A stretch of DNA of 64,000 bases. Source: Anabaena cylindrica PCC 7122. GTDB taxonomy: Bacteria > Cyanobacteriota > Cyanobacteriia > Cyanobacteriales > Nostocaceae. Made by a program: the position numbers and the translations under genes. Shown in pieces: positions 35,442-42,365 of this stretch. Location: positions 4,578,001 through 4,642,000 of the forward strand of contig NC_019771.1 of the NCBI RefSeq assembly GCF_000317695.1, read 5' to 3'. The notes beneath the pieces were generated by a model. The model was not told where the DNA came from, did not search any database, and saw only the letters and a program-made list of their open reading frames with translations. Within the stretch, counting starts at the first letter, position 1, and each line of letters starts with the position of its first letter.

Positions 35442-35574
35442 GAATGTTTTAGGAATGCGGGGAGCTAAAGCCAGTTTGTTGCGCTGCTTCTCGATATCTA
35501 ATATTCGGCAAAAAGTTAGCTAGTTTAGCCGCTAACTTTTATAAACTCAATTAAAACAAAAAGGAGACTTGATC

Positions 35575-35769
35575 ATGGCTTCAATTAAAATTTCCGACTT
35601 ACGTCCTTCCGGCTTAGATTTATTTGTAGATTCTGAAAGCTTCTTGAATGATTTAAACGACAGCGATTTAGCTACCACTAATGGTGGAGCTACCCCCACT
35701 ACTGTTACTTTGCTCGGTGCGGCTTGGCTTGGTTATTCCATCGGCAAAGAACTAGCCCGCTTCTTCTAA
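35575..35769 (+). CDS. RiPP precursor A2
   Basis: 64 residues from ATG 35575, same upstream sequence as A1. The leader is identical to A1 except A-to-T near the end (LATTNGG). The core starts ATPTTVTLLG, giving four Thr in the first seven residues instead of one in A1, then the same GAAWLGYSIGKELARFF end. Ser/Thr content therefore varies among copies, whereas Cys is always absent. Confidence 0.88.
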   Translation: MASIKISDLRPSGLDLFVDSESFLNDLNDSDLATTNGGATPTTVTLLGAAWLGYSIGKELARFF

Positions 35770-35831
35770 TTTGGGTTTAGTTTTGTCTAGTTGAAAAGCT
35801 CACAATTTTTCAATAATTTGGGAGAGAAATC

Positions 35832-36017
35832 ATGGCTGTTATTGCAATCAACGACTTACGCCCAACTGGTGCTGAACTGTTTTTCGGTTCAGAAAGCTTC
35901 ATGACAGACTTAAACGATAACGAACTAGGAAATGTCAATGGTGGTATTACTCCTAGCTGGTATTTCGCTGCTGTAGGTGTCACTGCTCTTGTTGGTTATT
36001 TAGCTAACAGAAAATAG
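35832..36017 (+). CDS. RiPP precursor B2
   Basis: 61 residues from ATG 35832. Same leader as B1 with one change (FMTDLND). Core of 23 residues: ITPSWYFAAVG, then VTALVGYLANRK with the full basic tail. It follows A2 by 62 bases. Confidence 0.88.
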   Translation: MAVIAINDLRPTGAELFFGSESFMTDLNDNELGNVNGGITPSWYFAAVGVTALVGYLANRK

Positions 36018-36141
36018 TTTTTCAAGGATGCGGGAAGCTAAAGCTTTTTGTACTACCTGAATGCTTCAAAATGTTAGATATTACCAGTCTAAAAAAGGCT
36101 AACTTTTCTAACCCAATTGAAACAAAAAAGGCGACTTTTTC

Positions 36142-36351
36142 ATGTCTTCTATCAAAATTTCTGACCTACGTCCCGCTGGCTTCGATTTGTTTGTAGATTC
36201 TGAAAGCTTCTTGAATGAAAGCTTTTTGAATGATTTAAGCGACAGCGATTTAGCTATTACTCATGGTGGAAGCACCCCCACTACAGTGCTTTTGATTGGT
36301 GCTGGTTGGCTTGGTTATAACGTCGGCAAAGAACTAGCCCGCTTCTTCTAA
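36142..36351 (+). CDS. RiPP precursor A3 with duplicated leader segment
   Basis: 69 residues from ATG 36142. The leader contains a five-residue duplication (SFLNE-SFLND), the most divergent of the A copies, and ends ITHGG. The core begins STPTTVLLIG and contains GYNVG in place of GYSIG, then the same KELARFF end. No Cys. The GG and the x-T-P start of the core are kept. Confidence 0.88.
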   Translation: MSSIKISDLRPAGFDLFVDSESFLNESFLNDLSDSDLAITHGGSTPTTVLLIGAGWLGYNVGKELARFF

Positions 36352-36413
36352 TTTGGGTTTAGTTTTGTCTAGTTGAAAAGCTCACAATTTTTCAATAATT
36401 TGGGAGAGAAATC

Positions 36414-36596
36414 ATGGCTGTTATCGCAATCAACGACTTACGTCCAACTGGTGCTGAACTGTTTTTCGGTTCAGAAAGCTTCATGGCAGACTTAAACGAT
36501 AACGAACTAGGAAATGTCAATGGTGGTATTACTCCTAGCTGGTATTTCGCTGCTGTAGGTGTCACTGCTCTTGTTGGTTATTTAGCTAACAGATAA
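36414..36596 (+). CDS. RiPP precursor B3
   Basis: 60 residues from ATG 36414. Leader as B1. The core is the same as B2 but ends YLANR, one residue shorter. It is the last of the six precursors; a stem-loop (36614-36656) follows. Confidence 0.88.
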   Translation: MAVIAINDLRPTGAELFFGSESFMADLNDNELGNVNGGITPSWYFAAVGVTALVGYLANR

Positions 36597-36613
36597 TGTA
36601 AACGGTTATTCTG

Positions 36614-36656
36614 GGATGCGGAAAGCTGAAGTCATTTCTGCGGCTTCCGCATCCTG
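36614..36656 (+). terminator. Stem-loop after the precursor array
   Basis: GGATGCGGAA (from 36615) pairs with TTCCGCATCC around about 22 bases. No U-tract follows, so it may protect the abundant precursor mRNA or attenuate transcription into the kinase gene. Traces of the same hairpin are seen after B1 and B2. Confidence 0.6.
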
Positions 36657-36768
36657 AAATTGCTTGATATCTACAAAACTTTAGCCCTTACAGTTTCACA
36701 AAGTTACGAGTTATGAATTTGTAAGAGCAGTAGCGTTAGCATCCCATTATGTCTTAAAGAAGGTAGTT

Positions 36769-37980
36769 ATGGCATTTCTACTATCATCGCAGAATGTTTC
36801 TCAGTATTTATTAGATATGAATCTTTGCACTCAACAAGATTTAGAATCTATCCAAATTGAAACATTACCACCTGCCAAAAATTTTAACTTATTAATCAAA
36901 TTGCCAAACGAGCGAAAATTCTTGGTTAAACAAGAGTGTCATGCTTTTAATGGCAGAGTAGCAAATGAACTGATCAATGAGTGGAAATTTTATCAACTTC
37001 AGCAACATCTTGATATTTTTAACAGTCTTAAACCATCGGTTATACCAGTTGTAAATTTTGATGAAGCTAATTCAATTATTATTTATGAATATTTAGATAA
37101 ATATAGTGATCTGATCAAGGTTTACCATCAAGAAAAAGTTTTTCCAAGTGCGATTGCTGCTTCAGTTGGTAAGATTCTAGCGACCCTGCACAGAACCACT
37201 TTCAATCAACCTGATTGTCAAGACTTTTTGGCTAAATTCTCTGAAGAAAAAATTCATTTTGAATTTAGTAATCCCGCCAAAAATTTAGAAAAAGGTATAA
37301 GTCGAATTAGTCCAGAAATTTTTGGCATGGTTCCACCAGAGTGCCTAAAATTTTTCATTCTTTATCAACGTTATAATAGCTTGGCAGAAGCGGTAACAGA
37401 ATTAAAAGATGCTTGGCATCCCTGTTGTTTGACCCATAATGACTTAAAATTAAATAATATTTTAATTGATCGAGATGGGGAGCGGCAGCTGCGCTTGCCG
37501 AAGGCATCGCTTTCAGAAGAATTAGATGCGGGGATGATGCGGCTGATTGACTGGGAACGTTGTGCTTGGGGAGATCCAGCCTTTGATCTAGGGACGATAA
37601 TAGCGAGTTATCTGCAAATATGGTTGAGTAGCTTAGTTGTGGCTTCTTCTATTCAGATAGAAGAATCTTTGCGTCTTGCGGAAACACCTTTAGAATTACT
37701 CCAATCTTCAATTTTAGCTCTCACTAAAGCTTATTTAAGAAATTTTCCCATGATTCTAGAGTACCGCCCTGATTTCCTCAAACGAGTTATTCAATTTGCG
37801 GGTTTGGGACTAATCCATCAGATTGAATCAATTATGCAGTACCAAAAATTATTTGGAAATACTGGAATTTGTATGCTTCAGGTAGCCAAAACGTTATTAT
37901 GCCGTCCAGAGGAATCTATATACACAGTTTTTGGTACTGTTGAATCTGATCTAACTTCTCCCAAACCTGTTGCATTTTAA
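36769..37980 (+). CDS. APH-type phosphotransferase (putative RiPP Ser/Thr kinase)
   Basis: 403 residues. Kinase features: FNLLIKLPNERKFLVKQECH near 43-62 with the ATP-binding Lys; catalytic loop CCLTHNDLKLNNILID near 221-236 (HxDxxxxN); metal-binding RLIDWERCAWGDPAFDLG near 260-277. All key residues are intact. Between the catalytic loop and IDWE about 20 residues (GERQLRLPKASLSEELDAG) derive from a GC-rich dispersed repeat inserted in frame. It is 26 bases ahead of a HopA1-family gene, the same pair that makes dehydroamino acids in class V lanthipeptides and thioamitides (LxmK/LxmY, TvaC/TvaD). Action on the upstream precursors is inferred. Confidence 0.85.
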   Translation: MAFLLSSQNVSQYLLDMNLCTQQDLESIQIETLPPAKNFNLLIKLPNERKFLVKQECHAFNGRVANELINEWKFYQLQQHLDIFNSLKPSVIPVVNFDEANSIIIYEYLDKYSDLIKVYHQEKVFPSAIAASVGKILATLHRTTFNQPDCQDFLAKFSEEKIHFEFSNPAKNLEKGISRISPEIFGMVPPECLKFFILYQRYNSLAEAVTELKDAWHPCCLTHNDLKLNNILIDRDGERQLRLPKASLSEELDAGMMRLIDWERCAWGDPAFDLGTIIASYLQIWLSSLVVASSIQIEESLRLAETPLELLQSSILALTKAYLRNFPMILEYRPDFLKRVIQFAGLGLIHQIESIMQYQKLFGNTGICMLQVAKTLLCRPEESIYTVFGTVESDLTSPKPVAF

Positions 37981-38006
37981 ATAATTTTAGTTACTAAATT
38001 AGCCTT

Positions 38007-39083
38007 ATGGAAGTCCTAAATTTTCTACAAGACGTTGCCAAAAATATACAAATAGAACCCAATTTTGGTGTCCGTCATCCTGATTATAAACCCCTAGAAC
38101 TTCCCGCAGAAATGATCGCTCGGTTTCAAAAAATGCCTGCGGATGTTCAGGAAAAATACCTGAGTTTACAGCTAAGAAGTTTTCTTTATGGTATCTATTA
38201 CAATGGTTCTTTACAATCAAAACTAGCATTGCAGTCAGATTTAGCTAATTCAAACCTCTACCAAAATTTAGAAAATAATACCTTTCTAGGAATAGATGTT
38301 GAATTTTACGATCGCTTGCACCAAAGTAATGCAGGAGAAGGCTATTTTGACCAAGGCTGGCAGGTAGCGAAGGAAGAAAGCGACGGCACTTTGGCAGTAA
38401 TAAAACATGGTTTAACTCTGCATATTGAGCGCGATTGCCATTTATCATCAGCAGAAAAATTGGCTAATGTGGGCGATGTAGTTGCGATCCGAATGCCTCG
38501 AAATTTAGTTCAAAACGGCTTTTATGTAGCAGTCAGCAGTCTAGGAAGCGAAAATGTCAATAATTCAGATAATTATGCTGGAACGGTGCGGATCTACTTC
38601 AATTTAAAGCCTGAAGGTGCGATCGCCATCATGGGAAGTTTAACCCAGAAACTAAAAGAAATTCAACTTCCTTTTACTTTCAAAGTCCTATATAACCCTT
38701 CTGATTACGGAAGACATGATTCAGGGGTACTATACTTTGAAAAAAGTGAATATGAACAAGTTCGGCAAATTCTCCAGACTGTTTACACCGAAAATCAATC
38801 CTACTTTCAAGAAAAAATTCCCCTCTTTACCAAACAACTAGCACCTGGACTAGGTTTAGCAGAAGAACCCGACCAAAAATTCACAGTTCAAGAAAGTTTT
38901 GGCATGAATCGTTGCCAAATTGTAGTTAATGGGTTATTGGAAGCTAGACAAAAAGGAGACGAGACCCCCGAAAACCGTCTTAAATTAGCGATCGCTCAAT
39001 TTTCGCTGCTGGGAATTGACTGGCAACGTCCTTATCTAAATTCCAAATCCGCAGACATCTACGCTCCCTTAGACTTATGCTAA
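38007..39083 (+). CDS. HopA1-family protein (putative RiPP phospho-Ser/Thr lyase)
   Basis: 358 residues. Recognised from RSFLYGIYYNGSL, NNTFLGIDVEFYDRLHQSN, GEGYFDQGWQV, AIRMPRNLVQNGFYVAVSSL, VRIYFNLKPEGAIAIMGSL, KVLYNPSDYGRHDSGVLYFE and QESFGMNRCQIVVNGLLEA, which run through the cyanobacterial 'T3SS effector HopA1' family. Homologues LxmY and TvaD act with an APH-like kinase to eliminate phosphate and create Dha/Dhb. It follows the kinase by 26 bases and overlaps the aldo/keto-reductase start by 7. A separate cyclase (LxmX-like) is not visible. Confidence 0.85.
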   Translation: MEVLNFLQDVAKNIQIEPNFGVRHPDYKPLELPAEMIARFQKMPADVQEKYLSLQLRSFLYGIYYNGSLQSKLALQSDLANSNLYQNLENNTFLGIDVEFYDRLHQSNAGEGYFDQGWQVAKEESDGTLAVIKHGLTLHIERDCHLSSAEKLANVGDVVAIRMPRNLVQNGFYVAVSSLGSENVNNSDNYAGTVRIYFNLKPEGAIAIMGSLTQKLKEIQLPFTFKVLYNPSDYGRHDSGVLYFEKSEYEQVRQILQTVYTENQSYFQEKIPLFTKQLAPGLGLAEEPDQKFTVQESFGMNRCQIVVNGLLEARQKGDETPENRLKLAIAQFSLLGIDWQRPYLNSKSADIYAPLDLC

Positions 39084-40093
39084 TAACCGATTTAGTACCG
39101 CAACCTTCAACTATAGCTAAAGAAGTTGACCCGGCGATCGCCACATTTCCAGAGTCAGATTTGCCCTTTTACCGTAAACTAGGGCGGACTGATTTAACCG
39201 TCAGTTGTCTGGGATTGGGTGGAGGCGGTGGGATCTCTAGTGAAGATACCCTCTATGCTTTTGATCGTGGTATCAACTACTTTTTTTACTCCAGCGATCT
39301 GCACCATTATTTATATACCAACATGGCTCAATCGCTCCGCCAAATCTGCGGACGCGGTTCCTCAGTCCGCGAAAAAGTTATTCTGGCAACGGTTACTTAT
39401 ATCAAAAGTCCAGAAATGTTGCTTGGTGCTTTATTAGATCAGTTTGCCGAGCTAAAAATCGATTACATTGATGTGCTATTTTGGGGTTGGATTGGGTCTA
39501 ATGATGGTTCAGTTCTGAATGATTGCTTAAATATTTCTCAAGAAGTTAAAGGTTATAATTCTGTTTATCAGCGATCAATAGAAAGACTACTTGGCACATC
39601 AGAACTGCTAAAAAAAATGGGAATTGTGCGCTATATCGGCGCATCTTTCCATGATTTAAACCTGGCTCAACAATGGTTAAATAGCCCCCTGTTAGATGTG
39701 GTCATGGTGAGGCATAATGTCGCCCATCGCTCTGCTCAAAACCTAATATTTAATCAACTTAATCAGCAAGATCCAAAGCGACCGGGTATTATTACGTTTA
39801 AGTCTACTGGCTCTCACTCAGGAATGCTTTGGGACGCACCCGATAATTTACCAGCCAAATGTTGGCAACCTTCTGTTCCAGACTTATATCGTTATTCTTT
39901 AACACAAAACTGTGTAGATGTCTGCTTAATGGGTTTACAACGGCGTGAAGAAATTGATGCGGCAATAAATAGCGTTAAACAAGGAAAATTAACCCCTGAT
40001 GAACTTGACTATCTAAACATTTATGGTGACTTACATCGTCACAAACTAAAAGTTCAAAAAATTGCCCCTGAAAAATTAATTTATCGCTCCTAG
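39077..40093 (+). CDS. Aldo/keto reductase-fold protein lacking the catalytic tetrad
   Basis: 338 residues with the AKR barrel pattern: YRKLGRTDLTVSCLGLGGGG at about 32-51, AFDRGINYFF, REKVILATV, LKIDYIDVLFWGW and YIGASFHDLN. The usual tetrad Asp-Tyr-Lys-His is gone: GINFFDTADVYG of normal AKRs reads GINYFFYSSDLHH, the catalytic Lys of IATK is Val (LATV), and the His of LYQLH is replaced (VLFWGW). It probably is not an ordinary NADPH reductase. Translationally coupled to the HopA1 gene (ATGCTAA overlap), so it is part of precursor processing by context; role unknown. Confidence 0.85.
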   Translation: MLITDLVPQPSTIAKEVDPAIATFPESDLPFYRKLGRTDLTVSCLGLGGGGGISSEDTLYAFDRGINYFFYSSDLHHYLYTNMAQSLRQICGRGSSVREKVILATVTYIKSPEMLLGALLDQFAELKIDYIDVLFWGWIGSNDGSVLNDCLNISQEVKGYNSVYQRSIERLLGTSELLKKMGIVRYIGASFHDLNLAQQWLNSPLLDVVMVRHNVAHRSAQNLIFNQLNQQDPKRPGIITFKSTGSHSGMLWDAPDNLPAKCWQPSVPDLYRYSLTQNCVDVCLMGLQRREEIDAAINSVKQGKLTPDELDYLNIYGDLHRHKLKVQKIAPEKLIYRS

Positions 40094-40116
40094 ATAGCAA
40101 TATTTCTTATAAAACC

Positions 40117-40905
40117 ATGAACGATACTTTAGAAAAGTCTACTCCGCTAACTCAGCAAGAATTCACATTCCCTGAAATTTCTCCAGCCACAGACACACAA
40201 ATCATTGCTCATTTGCGTCAATCTTGCAAAATTGCACAAATCGCAACTTTAGCAGAACGTGATACCTTAATTCTCAAAATTTGCGAAAACTTGAGTATTG
40301 CAGTTACCGATGAGGAACTACAAACCGCAGGAAATACATTTCGCATGGAACATAACCTGCTAGAATCTAAGAAAACCCTAGATTGGCTTTCTGAGCAACG
40401 CATTACAGCAGAAGATTGGACTCAAGGTATTAGAGTTACCCTACTTGCAAATAAGCTGAAAGAGCATTTGTTCGGGGAAGCGGTTGATAACCATTACTTG
40501 CAAAATCGTAACGACTATAAACGAGTTGCTCTCTCTCAGATTTTAGTAAGCAACCTAGAAGATGCTTTAAAAGTAATCAAAGCAATTCGAGAAGAAAATG
40601 CTTCCTTTTGTGCTTTAGCACTGGAATACTCGAAAGTTAAACAAGCAAAAGAAAATGGTGGTTTTATCGGCGATCGCTTTTTGACTGAACTGATGCCAGA
40701 AATTGCTAAAGCTGTTTCTGAAGCGAAGGAAGGTGAAATTCTTGCTCCAATTCAAACCAAGTTTGGTTATCACGTTTTAAAAATTGAAAAATGGTTTCCT
40801 CCTGAGCTTAATGAATTGACCAGGGAACGAATTATGGAGTCACTTTTTCAAACCTGGTTACAAAATAAGATCCTCCTGTCTAAAACTTCTAATGGACAAG
40901 GTTAA
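40117..40905 (+). CDS. Parvulin-like peptidyl-prolyl isomerase, second copy
   Basis: 262 residues. Helical N-terminal domain (IAQIATLAERDTLILKICEN, TLDWLSEQRITAEDWTQGIR) and a PpiC-type rotamase C-terminus (RVALSQILVSNLEDALKVIK, FCALALEYSKVKQAKENGGF, IQTKFGYHVLKIEKWF). Unlike the copy at 33579, the typical NGGFIG and FGYHVLKIE motifs are preserved, so this copy may be active. No signal peptide. It closes the modification gene group. Likely binds or folds proline-containing precursors (all six cores begin x-T-P); that link is inference. Confidence 0.88.
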   Translation: MNDTLEKSTPLTQQEFTFPEISPATDTQIIAHLRQSCKIAQIATLAERDTLILKICENLSIAVTDEELQTAGNTFRMEHNLLESKKTLDWLSEQRITAEDWTQGIRVTLLANKLKEHLFGEAVDNHYLQNRNDYKRVALSQILVSNLEDALKVIKAIREENASFCALALEYSKVKQAKENGGFIGDRFLTELMPEIAKAVSEAKEGEILAPIQTKFGYHVLKIEKWFPPELNELTRERIMESLFQTWLQNKILLSKTSNGQG

Positions 40906-40985
40906 ATAGTTGATGAAGGGAGCAGCTTCAAGAATATGTAATTAATTTTGTTTAGATAGTTACTTAATTTTAAAGAGGCAAAGAA

Positions 40986-41294
40986 ATGAACAGTTTTCCA
41001 GTTATTTGTGGGATCATATTCATACTTAATGGAGTGATTCAGTTCTGGCGTAGAGAGTATATACCCGGAACTATCTGGGTTATTCTAGGTATCTTATCCC
41101 TAGTAACGCAAAATATCAGAGAATTCGATAATTTTCAATTTGGTAATCTGAAGCAGTTATCTTTAAAAGCTATAGCTTTTGGAATGGCGCTAACAATAGC
41201 CGCGAGTCTATTTGTTTATCAAATTTATCAAGATTACAATGCTAAACAGAATTTAAATACATCCAGAGCCGAAGAAATTCAGCCTCGTAAATAA
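40986..41294 (+). CDS. Small membrane protein, candidate immunity protein
   Basis: 102 residues with three hydrophobic segments: VICGIIFILNGVIQFW, GTIWVILGILSLVTQ and LSLKAIAFGMALTIAASLFVY, then a charged tail. It is the last plus-strand gene of the RiPP unit, 80 bases after the parvulin gene. Small polytopic proteins at this place in bacteriocin clusters often give self-protection, but no family is recognised and the role is a guess from size and position. Confidence 0.6.
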   Translation: MNSFPVICGIIFILNGVIQFWRREYIPGTIWVILGILSLVTQNIREFDNFQFGNLKQLSLKAIAFGMALTIAASLFVYQIYQDYNAKQNLNTSRAEEIQPRK

Positions 41295-41345
41295 ATAAAA
41301 AATGCAGTACCTTCTTGGGGCTGTAACTTGATCGCACTCATTCTA

Positions 41346-41729
41346 TATAGCAATTCCCAAGCTCATGAAATACACCCCACCCGCGCTGTCGCGCACCCTC
41401 CCCTTACCAAGGCTACGGTGTACACACAAGTCCTAAAAACCTAGCTTGATAAGACTTTTCTCGTTTCCTCGTTCCCAGTCTCCGACTGGGAATGCATTCT
41501 TTGAGTCTCTGACTCAATGCCAGATTGGAGGCAGAGCCTCAATGAGCAGCATTCCCATGCAGAGCATGGGAACGAGATAAAATTCTTCAAAGTCCCCCTT
41601 AAAAAGGGGGATTTAGGGGGATCGGATCACGTTTAGCATCCTGTCTAGAGATGTGTGTACACCGTAGCCTTACCAAGGGGAGGGTTGGGGAGGGGTAATT
41701 TTGTATCTAACTAGAGTGGGAAAGGCTAT
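41346..41729. repeat. 119-bp palindromic element, split by an insertion
   Basis: The ends TATAGCAATTCCCAAGCTC and TAGAGTGGGAAAGGCTAT, and the inner CACCCTCCCC/GGGGAGGGTTGGGG arms, match the intact copy at 56681-56799 almost base for base. The two halves are parted by the 257-bp element at 41412-41668. Confidence 0.88.
41412..41668. mobile_element. 257-bp MITE-like element with 16-bp terminal repeats and 9-bp target duplication
   Basis: Perfect terminal inverted repeats GCTACGGTGTACACAC (41412-41427 and 41653-41668). CTTACCAAG flanks both sides (41403-41411 and 41669-41677). The empty site is represented by the related repeat at 56681. No transposase is coded; inside are further small repeats, including GTTCCCAGTCTCCGACTGGG and CATTCCCATGCAGAGCATGG. 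A lone left end lies at 61018. Confidence 0.87.
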
Positions 41730-41872
41730 GAACCTGATGCAACTAAATAATCAAAGACATTATGAGAATTTAAAATAAATGTCATAGATCAGTATTTAAT
41801 ACATTTACTAAAGCAAAACTTTTAGAGACATAATTATTTGACTATTGACACAAATAAAAACTTAGTAAAAAG

Positions 41873-41911
41873 TTAGAGATCCCCGACTTCTTTTAAATGT
41901 TGGGGATCTTT
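41873..41911 (-). terminator. Hairpin after the radical SAM RiPP operon
   Basis: AGATCCCC and GGGGATCT (41876-41883, 41904-41911) form an 8-bp stem, placed 8 bases after the last minus-strand precursor stop. On the minus strand CTAACTTTTT follows. Good candidate terminator between the convergent units. Confidence 0.7.
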
Positions 41912-41919
41912 GTGATCAA

Positions 41920-42117
41920 TTACCAAATAAAAGAAATAGATGGCTGGTAGATGTCCTCAGATGCAGGGATTTGAATTACACTAATTCTAGTGGTAATTGA
42001 AATACCGCCACCAGCGATATACAGATCATCATCATTCAAATCTATAAGGAAGGTTTCAGAATCTTGGAACAATTGAAACCCAGGAGGATTTAAATCAGAA
42101 ACTTTGAGTTTAGACAT
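41920..42117 (-). CDS. RiPP precursor with A/B-type leader, radical SAM side
   Basis: 65 residues. Leader LKVSDLNPPGFQLFQDSETF then LIDLNDDDLYIAGGG is clearly of the same type as the six plus-strand precursors (SDLxPxGxxLFxDSExFLxDLNDxDL..GG). The core differs fully: it begins ISITTRISVIQIP and ends PSISFIW, rich in Ser, Thr and Ile, with a Tyr but no Tyr-Gly and no Cys. It is the last gene of the minus-strand unit. Shared leader suggests export by the C39 transporter at 29164. Confidence 0.82.
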   Translation of the reverse strand: MSKLKVSDLNPPGFQLFQDSETFLIDLNDDDLYIAGGGISITTRISVIQIPASEDIYQPSISFIW

Positions 42118-42168
42118 ATTACCGTTTTTGAGTTGTTAGTTTTTTGATATGGATGCAGTCAATCAGCT

Positions 42169-42363
42169 TTAAAATCTCGAAATACCTGCTTCTGTTTCGA
42201 TTCTATCTAGAGCTTTCTTAGCTCTAAAAATAAGCCGTAAATAAGTTGTTTGGCTATCCCAAGCCAAACGAGGTAATAAGCGTTGTGGAGTATCTGAACT
42301 ATCCTCAGATGCCAAAGTATTTGTATCTTCTGTAGCTACAGAATCAAGATCAATATTGTTCAT
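42169..42363 (-). CDS. Small protein coupled to the radical SAM gene (PlpY-like by position)
   Basis: 64 residues. The acidic Ser/Thr-rich first half (DLDSVATEDTNTLASEDSSD) is followed by a basic helix (LPRLAWDSQTTYLRLIFRAK, KALDRIETEAGISRF). It starts 2 bases after the radical SAM stop, so it is translationally coupled. Splicease systems need a small accessory protein (PlpY) next to PlpX; I suggest this one fills that place, by position and size only. No double-Gly site, so it is probably not a precursor. Confidence 0.65.
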   Translation of the reverse strand: MNNIDLDSVATEDTNTLASEDSSDTPQRLLPRLAWDSQTTYLRLIFRAKKALDRIETEAGISRF

Positions 42364-42365
42364 AT

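Larger units (their letters stand above)
34985..36600 (+). repeat. Threefold tandem repeat of the A-B precursor unit
   Basis: A-B units repeat with spacings of 570 (A1 to A2), 567-573 (A2 to A3), 570 (B1 to B2) and 582 bases (B2 to B3). The 62-base spacer between each A and B gene is practically identical, whereas the B-to-next-A spacers differ. Unit 3 is the most diverged. Confidence 0.9.

Noticed and set aside
34985..36600. Lantibiotic with thioether rings
   Set aside because: No core Cys in any of the six precursors and no LanC or LxmX-like cyclase, so lanthionine formation is excluded on present evidence.
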